From an uncultured bacterium (lineage in GTDB: Bacteria > Patescibacteriota > Saccharimonadia > Saccharimonadales > Saccharimonadaceae), in the NCBI GenBank assembly GCA_938030735.1, contig CALHIM010000006.1:53693-117692 (forward strand): a stretch of DNA of 64,000 nt, in the 5' to 3' direction. The notes under the pieces are model-generated. The model saw only the letters and a program-made list of their open reading frames with translations, made no database searches and was not told the origin of the DNA. The position numbers and the translations under genes were made by a program. Positions 37,677 through 46,427 of this stretch are shown piece by piece; the first letter of the stretch is position 1, and each line of letters opens with the position of its first letter.

Positions 37677-38234
37677 ATGAAAAATCCTAACTCTTTCGAA
37701 AACCAAAACCGTGTGCAAAATCGTGAAATCGTTGTTTTAGCGCACAATATTCGTTCAACTCATAACATTGGTGCAATTTTACGAACTAGCGAAGGTTTTG
37801 GTGTTTCAAAAATTATCTTCAGCGGATATTCACCCTTCCCAATTTTAAAGGACGAGGATTTTCAAAAAACTGGTCGCTTGCCGCACATTGCGCAAAAAAT
37901 TAATTCACAAATTCATAAAACCGCGCTTGGGGCTGAAAAAATTGTTCCAGCTGAAATTTCTAAAGATATTTTTAAAACAATTCAAAATTTAAAAAGTCAA
38001 GGTTTCGAAATCTTTGCGCTCGAACAAAGTAAAAAATCAATCTTTTTAAAAGATTTCATAGCCAATAAAAATGCAAAAATTGCCTTGCTTTTAGGTGAAG
38101 AAGTTGAAGGAATTTCGAAAGAATTGCTCAATTTATGCGATAAAACTCTTGAAATTCCAATGTTTGGCCAAAAAGAAAGTTTCAACGTTTCAGTTGCAAC
38201 CGGAATAGCCCTTTATAAAATTGCTTGCGAATAA
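37677..38234 (+). CDS. TrmH/SpoU-family RNA 2'-O-methyltransferase
   Basis: This 185-residue SPOUT enzyme uses S-adenosylmethionine to methylate a ribose in tRNA or rRNA. Motif 1 is NIRSTHNIGAILRTSEGFG, motif 2 LLLGEEVEGIS, and motif 3 LEIPMFGQKESFNVSVATGIALY, which forms the knotted cofactor site. It lacks the N-terminal L30e-like RNA-binding domain of larger family members. The target nucleotide cannot be read. A TAAAAT box ends 8 nt before the ATG. Confidence 0.9.
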   Translation: MKNPNSFENQNRVQNREIVVLAHNIRSTHNIGAILRTSEGFGVSKIIFSGYSPFPILKDEDFQKTGRLPHIAQKINSQIHKTALGAEKIVPAEISKDIFKTIQNLKSQGFEIFALEQSKKSIFLKDFIANKNAKIALLLGEEVEGISKELLNLCDKTLEIPMFGQKESFNVSVATGIALYKIACE

Positions 38235-38771
38235 TTATTTTTCAATTTTTGCTCGGGCTTTTTCAAGAATTTTTAATGTAACTTCTGGTGAATCTGTAAA
38301 ATCTTCAGGGTGCTCTTCAACCATTTTTCGAAATTCTTTAAAATTTACTAACTTAATTTCGGCAACTTCATCGTGCGCAATCGCTAGCTCTTCAAGATTA
38401 AAATTCGTTTTTGCAGCAAAAACTTGCATAAAACGCCGCTTATTTTCTTTGGTATGAATAAAAACCTTTTCAACTTTAATGAAATCTTGAAACCGCAAGT
38501 TCAAACCAATTTCTTCGATAGTTTCACGATGAATCGCATCCAGATAACTTTCGCCAATCTGAACATGACCAGCCGCTGCCGAATTTTGCCATTTTCCAGC
38601 AAATGTAGCTTTCGAGAAAGATCGCCGCTGAATCAAAAAATCACCATCTAAATTAAATAAAATTAACGAAACCGTTCGATAAATTCGCCCCGTAGTTTTA
38701 TCAAATTCAGCCTTATCAATTTTGTCAATAATTTTATCATTTTCATCAACAATTGGCAAAATTTCTTTCAT
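38235..38771 (-). CDS. Nudix hydrolase
   Basis: This 178-residue protein has a complete Nudix box: G-x5-E-x7-REUxEExGU is met by GHVQIGE...REtieEiGl around residue 75. The overall layout (TVSLILFNLDGDFLIQRRS, then KWQNSAAAGHV) resembles YfcD/IPP-isomerase-like Nudix enzymes. The catalytic cysteine of isopentenyl-diphosphate isomerase is absent, so that activity is unlikely. Substrate unknown. It begins one base before the murF gene's end and is probably co-transcribed with it. Confidence 0.88.
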   Translation of the reverse strand: MKEILPIVDENDKIIDKIDKAEFDKTTGRIYRTVSLILFNLDGDFLIQRRSFSKATFAGKWQNSAAAGHVQIGESYLDAIHRETIEEIGLNLRFQDFIKVEKVFIHTKENKRRFMQVFAAKTNFNLEELAIAHDEVAEIKLVNFKEFRKMVEEHPEDFTDSPEVTLKILEKARAKIEK

Positions 38772-40079
38772 CTAAACCTCATCTTCAGCAACTTCTGTGA
38801 AGCTACTAAAAAAGTCATCTTTGGTTTTTTTCCATTTTTCATCCTGACGAACCAACCATTTTTCATCATCTTTATTTAAAAGTAGGATTTTTGTGGCCTC
38901 CTCTAGGTAAATTTCACCTTGAGAACCTTTAAGTAGAACTAAAGCACCTCGCTCCATAATCTTATGAACGAAAGTTCCCGCATCAATTGCATTTTTTGCT
39001 TCATAAACCTGACAACCTTGCAATCTTGCAGCTGGAGCAAGAAACTTATTTGCATGCTCGCCAACAGTAACCACCCAGGAAAGAGAAATCCCATCAAGCA
39101 TTTCACCTATTTTTTGATGTTCAAAAGCAGAAGCTTCGCCAAGCTCATTCATACTTCCAATAACTGCAATCTTTGAAGGTGCAGAAAGAGAATAAAGTGT
39201 TTGGATTGCGGCTTCTAATGCGGCCGGACTCGAATTATAAGTATCGTCAATTAAAACAGAGTCTTTAACGCCTCGCATAAAATTCATTCTACCAGGAACT
39301 GGTTTCAAACTCGCCAAACCACCTACAATTTCTTGTAGGTTCAAGCCAAGCTTAATAGAGACCGCTACTGCACCAGTAATTGGCCTGAGAGAATGCTCGC
39401 CAAAAACTTTTGCTCGAACATTAATTTCACCATATTCTGGAGTTTGAATTTTGCCACTAAAGCCATCAAGCAAAGAGAAAATATTAGCTATAAAATTATA
39501 GTTAGCTCCACCAACCGAGCTATAAGTTGCAATATTCGAATTTCGAACATATTTAAAAAAATCTGGCGAAATATCATCTTGATTTAAAATTGCCATTTCA
39601 GCAAAACTCGCAGCTTCAAGCTCTTCTTGCGCAACAGCATCAATACTCCCAAAAAACTCCATATGCTCGGGAGTAATAGAGGTAATTACTGCAATATTTG
39701 GAGCAAGATATTTACTAAACTGTTCAATATCACCGGGGTGGTCAGTTCCAAGTTCTTGAATGATAATTTGTGGCTCTTGATCACTCGGTGATTTAATTCG
39801 CTTTCTTGCAGCTTTAAAAACTCTATGCCATTCCCAAAAATTACGAGGATTTCCGGGAAAATTTATTCCCAAAATTGCCAAAGGGGCACTCAAATGTGTA
39901 TTGTGGTTCCCCTCATGTAATCTTACACGATATTTTTGACTCAAGATAGTTGCAATCGCAAGTTTTGTACTAGTTTTTCCAACAGAACCAGCAACCGTAA
40001 TCAATTTAATGTCTGGGTGAGTTTCGAAATATTTTCGAACATATTTTTCAAGTTTTCTTTGAATTCCTTTTTTAAACAT
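38772..40079 (-). CDS. murF: MurF-like UDP-MurNAc-tripeptide-D-alanyl-D-alanine ligase
   Basis: This 435-residue Mur ligase joins D-Ala-D-Ala to the peptidoglycan precursor. It shows the ATP-binding VAGSVGKTSTK, the ELGTDHPGDIEQF metal/substrate segment, ITPEHMEFFGS, and the MurF-type DDTYNSSPAALEA motif. It lacks the usual N-terminal UDP-binding domain of about 80 residues, so it begins almost at the P-loop. I prefer the second ATG at 40079, because TTGAAA-17-TATAAT ends 10 nt before it and overlaps the first ATG at 40091. Confidence 0.88.
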   Translation of the reverse strand: MFKKGIQRKLEKYVRKYFETHPDIKLITVAGSVGKTSTKLAIATILSQKYRVRLHEGNHNTHLSAPLAILGINFPGNPRNFWEWHRVFKAARKRIKSPSDQEPQIIIQELGTDHPGDIEQFSKYLAPNIAVITSITPEHMEFFGSIDAVAQEELEAASFAEMAILNQDDISPDFFKYVRNSNIATYSSVGGANYNFIANIFSLLDGFSGKIQTPEYGEINVRAKVFGEHSLRPITGAVAVSIKLGLNLQEIVGGLASLKPVPGRMNFMRGVKDSVLIDDTYNSSPAALEAAIQTLYSLSAPSKIAVIGSMNELGEASAFEHQKIGEMLDGISLSWVVTVGEHANKFLAPAARLQGCQVYEAKNAIDAGTFVHKIMERGALVLLKGSQGEIYLEEATKILLLNKDDEKWLVRQDEKWKKTKDDFFSSFTEVAEDEV

Positions 40080-40089
40080 AATCTTATTC

Positions 40090-40118
40090 ATTATAATATA
40101 AAATCACCACTTTTTCAA
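40090..40118 (-). promoter_or_regulatory. Promoter of murF
   Basis: On the - strand TTGAAA and TATAAT are separated by exactly 17 nt. It overlaps the terminal hairpin of the ncRNA upstream. Confidence 0.7.
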
Positions 40119-40234
40119 GCAGTGATTTATTTGTTGATGTGTGCCCACCCTGGGCGGTTTTTGTTATTTATTTTTATTTATAAGTGTTATTTAGGGGAGA
40201 AAACAAACATCGCCCTTGATAACACATCAACTAT
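40100..40234 (-). ncRNA. Unassigned structured ncRNA upstream of murF, about 135 nt
   Basis: A perfect TTGACA-17-TATAAT promoter (40241-40269) starts this - strand RNA, which contains no ORF. A 10-bp stem GTTGATGTGT/ACACATCAAC encloses it, with GGGCG/CGCCC inside. A competing fold is possible: GTGTTAT/ATAACAC plus GCCC/GGGC. A final AAATCAC/GTGATTT hairpin could end transcription just before murF. It may be a stand-alone RNA or a switch-like leader; I cannot match it to a known class. Confidence 0.65.
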
Positions 40235-40240
40235 GATAAA

Positions 40241-40269
40241 ATTATATCAAAACGTTTAAGCTTTGTCAA
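40241..40269 (-). promoter_or_regulatory. Consensus promoter of the murF-upstream ncRNA
   Basis: Perfect TTGACA, 17-nt spacer and perfect TATAAT on the - strand, directly abutting the end of the phosphatase gene at 40273. Confidence 0.85.
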
Positions 40270-40272
40270 TAC

Positions 40273-41085
40273 CTATTTTAAAAAAGGTTTATTTTCACTA
40301 ACTTGAGTTAATAATTCATCATTCGAAAAATCTCGGCGAATATCAAATTCTTCCCAATCTCCATATTTTCCGTCAGCTTCGCCCAAGTTCAAAACCCTCC
40401 GCCAAGCAAAATTTTCACGGACGTCACTCGCATTCATTGGATTGATTCTTGAATACTCAATTGCCCCCAAATTCGGTACATCGTAAATATCTCGTATTCG
40501 ATTATTATTCCACTGTTCAGGCAAAAATCCTTCAATTAAATAACAAGCGGATTGAATCAACTGTTTATGAGAAACAATCAAAACATTCTGGTTTGACTCC
40601 TCTCTCTTTAAACGCTCACAAAAACTTCGAAAACGCAAATAAACATCAAAAATACTCTCACCACCATCAAGCCGCATAAAAAATGGATCATTATAGAGGT
40701 ATCTCATTGTAATTGGAAAATTATCAACTCGCTCATTCATATCTACGCGACCAAAAATTCCCCAGTTTCGTTCTGAGAGTAAGTCATCAATCTTCCAGAA
40801 ATGGCAATTTTCTCCACTTAAAATTGCAGCAGTTTCTCTCGCTCGAATAAAAGGTGAGGTATATTTCGAATCAAAAAAATCCAAACTTCCATAAATTTTC
40901 GAAAGTTCTCTCCTTGCTCTCTCAGCCTGCTCTTTACCTTTCGGCGAAAGCCGCTGTCGCCAGTCTGCACGCGCCTCAACCTTTTTTTCTAGATTAATTT
41001 TTTGCCCGAGCTTTTGCGCATGCTGAACAATATTAGCCTCACTTTGCCCGTGCCGAATCATCACTAGTCGCAGCGGATTTGCCAT
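40273..41085 (-). CDS. Histidine phosphatase (phosphoglycerate mutase-like)
   Basis: This 270-residue protein has the catalytic MIRHGQSEAN motif, a second arginine region SPFIRARETA, the acidic ERNWGIFG segment and the C-terminal VSHKQLI with the second catalytic His. The superfamily includes cofactor-dependent phosphoglycerate mutases and broad phosphatases. The insert and distal sequence differ from GpmA, so a phosphatase acting on a sugar or nucleotide phosphate is more likely. A GAAAGGAAA site lies 5 nt before the ATG. Confidence 0.85.
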   Translation of the reverse strand: MANPLRLVMIRHGQSEANIVQHAQKLGQKINLEKKVEARADWRQRLSPKGKEQAERARRELSKIYGSLDFFDSKYTSPFIRARETAAILSGENCHFWKIDDLLSERNWGIFGRVDMNERVDNFPITMRYLYNDPFFMRLDGGESIFDVYLRFRSFCERLKREESNQNVLIVSHKQLIQSACYLIEGFLPEQWNNNRIRDIYDVPNLGAIEYSRINPMNASDVRENFAWRRVLNLGEADGKYGDWEEFDIRRDFSNDELLTQVSENKPFLK

Positions 41086-41199
41086 TTTTTCCTTTCTTTT
41101 TATTTAAAAATTCTTAAGCTTTAAATATATTATATCACAACTTATGCTTTTTCAAAAGTGCATTTTGTAAATAGGCCTCAAAAATGGTATAATTATAAA

Positions 41200-42015
41200 A
41201 TGAATCTAAAATCTTGGCGAAGAAAGCTAAAAAATGAGTTTATCGATATTGATAGCAATAAAATTTCAATATATAAAAATTTAGAAGAAAATAAACCAAT
41301 TGCCGTTCTTTTTCATGGTTTTGGCGGAAACTATTTTGGACTAACTCCACTTGGATTTGAGCTTTCAAAAAAATATTCAATTATTATTTGTGAATTACCT
41401 GCTCACGGTAAAAGTTCACTTAATACCTTTCGAAATATCGATATTTTTCGAATTTTCTACCAAAAGATGATTTCAAAACTTAGCAATTTTGGTGAAATTC
41501 ATCTTATTGTTGGCCATTCTTTTAGTTCTTATTTTGTCAGCGATGATGAGATTTCGAAAAAAATTCCAACCATTATTATAAATCCTGTTTTTGAGCCCAG
41601 CGATTCATTTTTAGCTGGAATAAAATTATTAAATAAATCTAGATTTTTAATGATTTTTTCAAATCTACCAGTTTTTTCACCTTTTAAAGCAGCCACTCTC
41701 CAAAAAACTTGGTCACTTGAAGCAAATAAAAATATTTATCAAAATATGTTTTTATGTCAAAACTCAGCAAGGAATTTACTCGCGCAAAAATCAACAATCC
41801 CAATCGCACTTGATAAAAAAGTGTTTGAAACCGAGAATTATATCAAAATTGCTATTATCGGCGATAAAGATGGAACGGTTCAGCCTTTTAATGAAGAGGA
41901 ATTTCGCAAAAACTTCCCTAAATCAGATTTTCATATTCTTGAAAATTCTGGCCATTTGTCGCCAATGGAAAAACCGCGAGAAATTGCTAAAATTATTTTC
42001 GAAAATATTAAATAA
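41200..42015 (+). CDS. Alpha/beta hydrolase
   Basis: This 271-residue serine hydrolase has the oxyanion segment LFHGFGGN, the nucleophile elbow GHSFSS, the acid GDKDGT and the catalytic His in NSGHLSPME, all in canonical order. The ATG at 41200 is the start, because a TATAAT box ends 6 nt before it; an in-frame upstream ATG at 41158 would precede transcription. Substrate unknown; a lipase/esterase or acyl-hydrolase is possible. Confidence 0.87.
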   Translation: MNLKSWRRKLKNEFIDIDSNKISIYKNLEENKPIAVLFHGFGGNYFGLTPLGFELSKKYSIIICELPAHGKSSLNTFRNIDIFRIFYQKMISKLSNFGEIHLIVGHSFSSYFVSDDEISKKIPTIIINPVFEPSDSFLAGIKLLNKSRFLMIFSNLPVFSPFKAATLQKTWSLEANKNIYQNMFLCQNSARNLLAQKSTIPIALDKKVFETENYIKIAIIGDKDGTVQPFNEEEFRKNFPKSDFHILENSGHLSPMEKPREIAKIIFENIK

Positions 42016-42039
42016 ACTCCGTTTGTCACGGAGCTTATT
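42011..42039. terminator. Bidirectional terminator
   Basis: CTCCG/CGGAG core extended by AATAA/TTATT with single mismatched bases between; it lies between convergent genes. Confidence 0.75.
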
Positions 42040-42040
42040 T

Positions 42041-43498
42041 TTACATTTTTCCAATTTCTTGTAGTGAATTTTTAAGGCGTTTTACACTTTCGTCCTTACC
42101 AATTGCTCGCAGAGTTTGATTCAAAGCCGGCGAAAATGGAGCCCAAGTTAATGAAATCCGAATAATCTGGAATAGAATTCCTGGTTTCCGACCAGTCTTT
42201 TTAAGCAACCTGTTTAGCAATTCTTGGATTTCATCATCATTCCACGCCTCAAGCTGTTCAAACTCAGAAATAACCAAACTTAAAAGTTCCACAATTTGCG
42301 ATTTTTCAAGTTTTTTAAGTTGCTTATTTTTCGAAATCATCTCTAAATCGGCATCTTGTTCAGCAAAGAAATATTCGCTAGCAAGCGGGAGATCTTTAAG
42401 TGTTTTTAAGCGATCAAAAACTAGACCAAGAACTTCCCTTTTGTATTCTTCGCTAGCATTCTTAGCATTTTCTCCCCAAAAATCTTGCACACGCTCAAAT
42501 AAATCTTCAAGCGTAATTTTGCGAATCCACTGACCATTGAGCCACAAAAGTCGCTGTTCGTCAAATCTTGCCCCAGATTTTTGCACACGGTCAAGAGAGA
42601 ATTTTTCAATTAACTCTTCTTTGGTAAAAATCTCTTGTTCAGTACCATCATTCCAGCCAAGTTGAGCCAAAAAATTCAACATTGCCTCTGGTAAAATTCC
42701 GTCTGCTCGATATTCGCTAACACTTTTCGCTCCATCGCGCTTACCAAGTTTTTTATTGCCTTCCGGTGCTAAGATATGCGGTAAATGAGCTAAAATTGGT
42801 GGCTGAATTTCGAGTGCCTCATACAACGAAAGATATTTTGGAGTGCTAGCAACGTATTCTGAGCCGCGAATTACGTGTGTAACTTTCATTTCGAAATCGT
42901 CAACAATATGCGCAAAATTATAAGTTGGAAGGCCATCCGCTTTAATTAAAATAAAATCATCTAAAGCCTCTGCGCCAGCCGAAAGCTCACCCATCACAGC
43001 ATCATTCCAGGAATAACGTTTAATTTCTGGGGTCTTAAAACGAAGCGGCATTCCAAGTTTCCATTCTGGCGGGTTTTCCGGGCGATGGTTGCGATATAAA
43101 AATGCACGCTTTTCAGATTTAGCTTTTTTTCGAAATTCTTCAACTTCTTCTGGCGAATATGGGTCAGCGTAAGCTAAGCCTTTCTCAATCATTTTTTGCG
43201 CCCACTCAAGATATTTTTCACGACGTTGAGTTTGATGATATGGCCCAAAATCACCTTTTTCTTGATTTTTTTCGTTATAAACTGGGCCTTCATCCCAGTC
43301 TAGCCCAAGCCATTTTAAAGTATCAAGGATTAAATCTTCTGCACCATCAACAAATCGAGCTTGGTCGGTATCTTCAATTCGTAGAATAAAATCTCCGCCA
43401 GTCTGCTTGGCGATCAAATAAGGGTAAAGTGCGCTTCGAACATTTCCAACGTGAATATAACCAGTTGGACTTGGCGCAAAACGAGTTCTTGCTTTCAT
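42041..43498 (-). CDS. gltX: Glutamyl-tRNA synthetase
   Basis: This 485-residue class I enzyme charges tRNA-Glu. It shows PSPTGYIHVGN (HIGH-type motif), the IEDTDQ pocket and KKLGKRDGA in the KMSKS position. With gatCAB present in the same window, a non-discriminating enzyme that also glutamylates tRNA-Gln is likely, though the specificity residues cannot be judged by eye. A TATAAT box ends 8 nt before the ATG, suggesting a leaderless mRNA. Confidence 0.95.
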   Translation of the reverse strand: MKARTRFAPSPTGYIHVGNVRSALYPYLIAKQTGGDFILRIEDTDQARFVDGAEDLILDTLKWLGLDWDEGPVYNEKNQEKGDFGPYHQTQRREKYLEWAQKMIEKGLAYADPYSPEEVEEFRKKAKSEKRAFLYRNHRPENPPEWKLGMPLRFKTPEIKRYSWNDAVMGELSAGAEALDDFILIKADGLPTYNFAHIVDDFEMKVTHVIRGSEYVASTPKYLSLYEALEIQPPILAHLPHILAPEGNKKLGKRDGAKSVSEYRADGILPEAMLNFLAQLGWNDGTEQEIFTKEELIEKFSLDRVQKSGARFDEQRLLWLNGQWIRKITLEDLFERVQDFWGENAKNASEEYKREVLGLVFDRLKTLKDLPLASEYFFAEQDADLEMISKNKQLKKLEKSQIVELLSLVISEFEQLEAWNDDEIQELLNRLLKKTGRKPGILFQIIRISLTWAPFSPALNQTLRAIGKDESVKRLKNSLQEIGKM

Positions 43499-43543
43499 AA
43501 TTACCTATTATACTTTAATTTTTATTTTTTCTCAACCCAAAAC

Positions 43544-43570
43544 AAAAAAGTAGCCAAAAGCTACTTTTTT
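43544..43570. terminator. Terminator
   Basis: AAAAAAGTAGC/GCTACTTTTTT perfect stem with a 5-nt loop at the end of the 334-aa gene; symmetrical, so usable on either strand. Confidence 0.9.
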
Positions 43571-44573
43571 ATGCACTAAGACTGGTTGCGATTTTTCGAA
43601 TTTCTTCATCTAAAATCTTATTGCCAGAAACCTCAACTTTATAAAGTTTTCCATTGTTCACCCAAACAGATTCCCCACGACGGTTCGAATAAATCGTTAA
43701 GCCATTACTATAAGTTGTTGAATAATCTTCACTCCATTTTTTTGTAACATAATTTTGCAATAACGCTGAACTATCCCAGCCACTTTGCGATTGTTGAACC
43801 TTGTAATTCGAATCACCTTTTTTATATTCGAAATTAACATTTTTTCCATCAAAATAAGCTAGGCCTTTTGGAGAGTATCCACTTGCAATATAAGCAGGAG
43901 TTTCAACAGCCATTCCAGATTGAAAAGCCGTAATTCTGCTTACAATATCTGGTAGATTGATATAAGTTAGATATCCAACGCCAAAAATTGCAATAGCAAA
44001 GCCCATCGAGAAACTAATAAACTTCTTGCGCGCAAAAAAACTCTTTAGGTGAATTCCGCGGCTTTTTTTGCTTTCTTCGCGAGACCTTTCAATTGCTTGG
44101 CTAATCGCAAATTCTTTAACTTCTTGGTTTGAAATTTCTTGTTTTTGAGCTTTTTTTGCTCGAAGTTCTTCCTTAGCTTTTTTAGCAAGTGGATGTTCTT
44201 CGAAAGGCGCAACCTTCTCAGCTTCTTTAATTTGCTCTTTTGAAATTGGTGAGATTATTTTAGAATTTTTCGAAAAACGTGAAATTAAGATTCGGTCTTG
44301 TTGAGTCTCTTTTGCTTCACGCGCGCGCAAAATCGCCTCTCGATAATCGTGGCGACGCTTAAATTGACTAATCATTTCATCTTGGTGAAGAGAAACTCCT
44401 TGCCTCTTTGGAACTGTAACATATTTACGATTCAAAGTGCTTGAACGCTGCAAATTATTATGAATTTTCGAAATATCTTTATTTTTAATACTACAATTAT
44501 TTTTTGGAGCACTTAAAAGTTCACCCGTGATTGCATCATATTTTTTTCCGTTTATGATAATTTCGTCTCTCAT
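43569..44573 (-). CDS. Single-span membrane protein with DUF4367-like outer domain
   Basis: This 334-residue protein has a long charged cytoplasmic part (about residues 1-175, Lys/Glu-rich helices), one transmembrane helix (about 180-205) and an extracytoplasmic C-terminal domain. The outer domain contains YKKGDSNYKVQQSQSGWDSS and RRGESVWVNNGKLYKVEV, resembling DUF4367/anti-sigma-factor outer domains. No sigma factor is adjacent. It ends at a strong terminator; the sortase gene lies upstream on the same strand. Confidence 0.68.
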   Translation of the reverse strand: MRDEIIINGKKYDAITGELLSAPKNNCSIKNKDISKIHNNLQRSSTLNRKYVTVPKRQGVSLHQDEMISQFKRRHDYREAILRAREAKETQQDRILISRFSKNSKIISPISKEQIKEAEKVAPFEEHPLAKKAKEELRAKKAQKQEISNQEVKEFAISQAIERSREESKKSRGIHLKSFFARKKFISFSMGFAIAIFGVGYLTYINLPDIVSRITAFQSGMAVETPAYIASGYSPKGLAYFDGKNVNFEYKKGDSNYKVQQSQSGWDSSALLQNYVTKKWSEDYSTTYSNGLTIYSNRRGESVWVNNGKLYKVEVSGNKILDEEIRKIATSLSA

Positions 44574-44640
44574 TTTATTCCCTATTTAGCTTATGTATAT
44601 TTTACTTCATTTTTACTAAATTTTCAAGGGTTTTCAAAAA

Positions 44641-44676
44641 AATAAATTGCTCAAATTTAAGCTTGAGCAATTTATT
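44641..44676. terminator. Terminator of the sortase gene
   Basis: AATAAATTGCTCAA pairs with TTGAGCAATTTATT around an 8-nt loop. Confidence 0.87.
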
Positions 44677-44679
44677 GTC

Positions 44680-46128
44680 TTAATCCCATTTCCAGCTAAA
44701 TAATCTTTCAAAAAATGTTAGAGAATTTCGTGGAAGAGTCACTTTTTTATTATCAGAATTCTCCTGCGCGGCCGGTTTTTCAGCCTTGGTTGGATCTGGA
44801 GAAACCTGTTCGGCGAAAACGAGCAAACGCTTTTCAGCGGTTCCGAGAGGAACACAAGTAATCAAAGTTAGCATCGGTTTATCTGTCCCAATTTGGACTC
44901 TATTTACTTGATTCGGCATTACAACCTCTGTTTTTGTTACATTATAAGTATATCGTTTGCCGTTATAATTAGTATAAATTACATCACCTTGTTTAAGTTT
45001 ATCAAGCTGAGCAAAAATAAATTTATAATCGCCTGTGTCAAACAGATCATTGCTTGAATGCCCGCTCAAAACAGTATTCCCATTTTGCCCCGGAACCGCA
45101 TTTGCGCCTGGAATTGAAAAATGTGCAACACCCTTTTCCATTGCTTTCAATTGAGATGCGTTATCATTCCCAACACCATAAACAACTGGAACATCAACAT
45201 TAATTTTTGGAATAATCAATTTTGGCTCTTGTCCAACCGAGTTAGAAGAATTCGGGCTATAAATTGTTTGAGCAGCATTCGAATTTCCCGGCGCAACATA
45301 AGCCTCAACTGAAGCAAAAATCAATCTATTATATTGCAAAAATAGAAACAAAGCTACCACAATAATCGCTGAAAAAATTGGCACAAAATGGCGGGATTTT
45401 CGAATTTTCTCAGTCTGCTGACGTGCTTTCTCTGAAATATCTTTTCGAAGCTTTGCCAAAGCTCGTTCTTTTTTCTGGTTTTCTGTTAGATCCTCTGCAA
45501 CTTCTGGTTGAATATTTGCCGTTTGCTTTTTTTGCTGCTCTAAGGCTGCCGAATAATAGGTTTCGTAATATTTTTGATAATAATTCTGCCAAGCTGCGTG
45601 ATATCGTTTCCATTGCTCACTCGGCTGATTTTCTTGCTGAATATTGTAAAAATTTTGAACAGTTTGCTGAGGCTTATATTTTACTGCTCCTAAATTGTGT
45701 GAGTTTTCATCAACTTTTACAACATCTTGCTTATTCTGAAGTGGTTGAATAACTTTTTGGCGAGTCTTAAAGTCATCAGTCTCTTGACCAACACTAGAAT
45801 TAAAACTAGCTTTTGGTTGTGGTTGAAATGGTTTCGAAACCTCCTCAATTGAATTCTTGATTAATTCTTCTCGCTGCCCATCAACTTTTTTGGAGTTATT
45901 TTGATTTTTTAAATATTCTGCCAAGTTAATTTTCTCTGGCCGAGCTTCTTTTTTACTTTGCTGGATTTCTGCAATTTGTTCAGTATTGGCTTTTTGGTAA
46001 AGCTGTTGGACTTTTTGCCTTCGAAATTCAATCGCAGCACGATTTCTATCATTTGAAAAAGTACTCTGTAGCTGCCTCTCAGGTATATTCAATCCATTGT
46101 TTTGATTTTTTTTATTATTATCATTCAT
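44680..46128 (-). CDS. Sortase with long glutamine-rich cytoplasmic N-terminus
   Basis: This 482-residue protein has about 240 hydrophilic, Gln/Asn-rich residues, a transmembrane helix (about 250-268) and a C-terminal sortase domain. The catalytic triad is visible: His in LSGHSSND, Cys in LITCVP and Arg in AEKRLLVFAE. It cuts sorting signals and joins surface proteins to cell-wall or pilin acceptors, resembling class D/E enzymes. The start at 46128 follows a TTTACA-17-TATACT promoter (46153-46181). The longer frame upstream runs antisense through tRNA-Leu and is rejected. The long N-terminus is unusual. Confidence 0.88.
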   Translation of the reverse strand: MNDNNKKNQNNGLNIPERQLQSTFSNDRNRAAIEFRRQKVQQLYQKANTEQIAEIQQSKKEARPEKINLAEYLKNQNNSKKVDGQREELIKNSIEEVSKPFQPQPKASFNSSVGQETDDFKTRQKVIQPLQNKQDVVKVDENSHNLGAVKYKPQQTVQNFYNIQQENQPSEQWKRYHAAWQNYYQKYYETYYSAALEQQKKQTANIQPEVAEDLTENQKKERALAKLRKDISEKARQQTEKIRKSRHFVPIFSAIIVVALFLFLQYNRLIFASVEAYVAPGNSNAAQTIYSPNSSNSVGQEPKLIIPKINVDVPVVYGVGNDNASQLKAMEKGVAHFSIPGANAVPGQNGNTVLSGHSSNDLFDTGDYKFIFAQLDKLKQGDVIYTNYNGKRYTYNVTKTEVVMPNQVNRVQIGTDKPMLTLITCVPLGTAEKRLLVFAEQVSPDPTKAEKPAAQENSDNKKVTLPRNSLTFFERLFSWKWD

Positions 46129-46152
46129 TTCTCTTGATTTTTCCCTACTCTT

Positions 46153-46181
46153 AGTATACAATAGATACTGAGCTGTGTAAA
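46153..46181 (-). promoter_or_regulatory. Promoter of the sortase gene
   Basis: TTTACA and TATACT on the - strand with a 17-nt spacer, giving a short (~20 nt) leader. It lies divergent from and close to tRNA-Leu. Confidence 0.7.
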
Positions 46182-46199
46182 TAGTCAAAACCATAATAA

Positions 46200-46287
46200 G
46201 CCGCGATGGTGGAATTGGTAGACACGCTAGACTCAAAATCTGGTGAGCATTACGCTCGTGCCGGTTCAAGTCCGGCTCGCGGTACCA
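46200..46287 (+). tRNA. tRNA-Leu (anticodon CAA), CCA encoded
   Basis: An 88-nt class II tRNA: 7-bp acceptor stem, D-arm with GGTAGAC, anticodon loop CTCAAAA (anticodon CAA), a long variable arm GAGC...GCTC and T-arm CCGG-TTCAAGT-CCGG, ending ACCA. The first acceptor pair reads G1-U72. A terminator follows immediately. Confidence 0.95.
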
Positions 46288-46322
46288 AAAAGAGTGACTG
46301 AGCAACGAACAGTCATTCTTTT
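46288..46322 (+). terminator. tRNA-Leu terminator
   Basis: AAAAGAGTGACTG pairs with CAGTCATTCTTTT (one G-U pair) directly after the CCA end, with a T tract. Confidence 0.85.
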
Positions 46323-46345
46323 TGTTTAAATAATATAACCTTTAA

Positions 46346-46408
46346 TGAGCGATTCAAGCTGAAGAAAAAAGACTTTTCTCCTCCTAATTCTTCGGCTTTA
46401 ACCGCTCA
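46346..46408 (+). other. Imperfect long hairpin upstream of a mini-ORF
   Basis: TGAGCG/CGCTCA and AAGC-GAAGAA/TTCTTCGGCTT form a nearly continuous helix around a pyrimidine-rich loop. It lies between tRNA-Leu and the left repeat of the island. No T tract follows; an AAAAAGGAAC ribosome site and ATG do. It could be a leader structure for the mini-ORF at 46428. Confidence 0.45.
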
Positions 46409-46427
46409 CTAAAAAGGAACAAATTTT

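Noticed and set aside
38235..38771. Isopentenyl-diphosphate isomerase
   Set aside because: Layout is similar, but the catalytic cysteine is missing and only the Nudix box is intact.
44680..46305. Longer sortase reading starting at 46305
   Set aside because: The extra N-terminus is antisense to tRNA-Leu and lies upstream of the promoter at 46153-46181.
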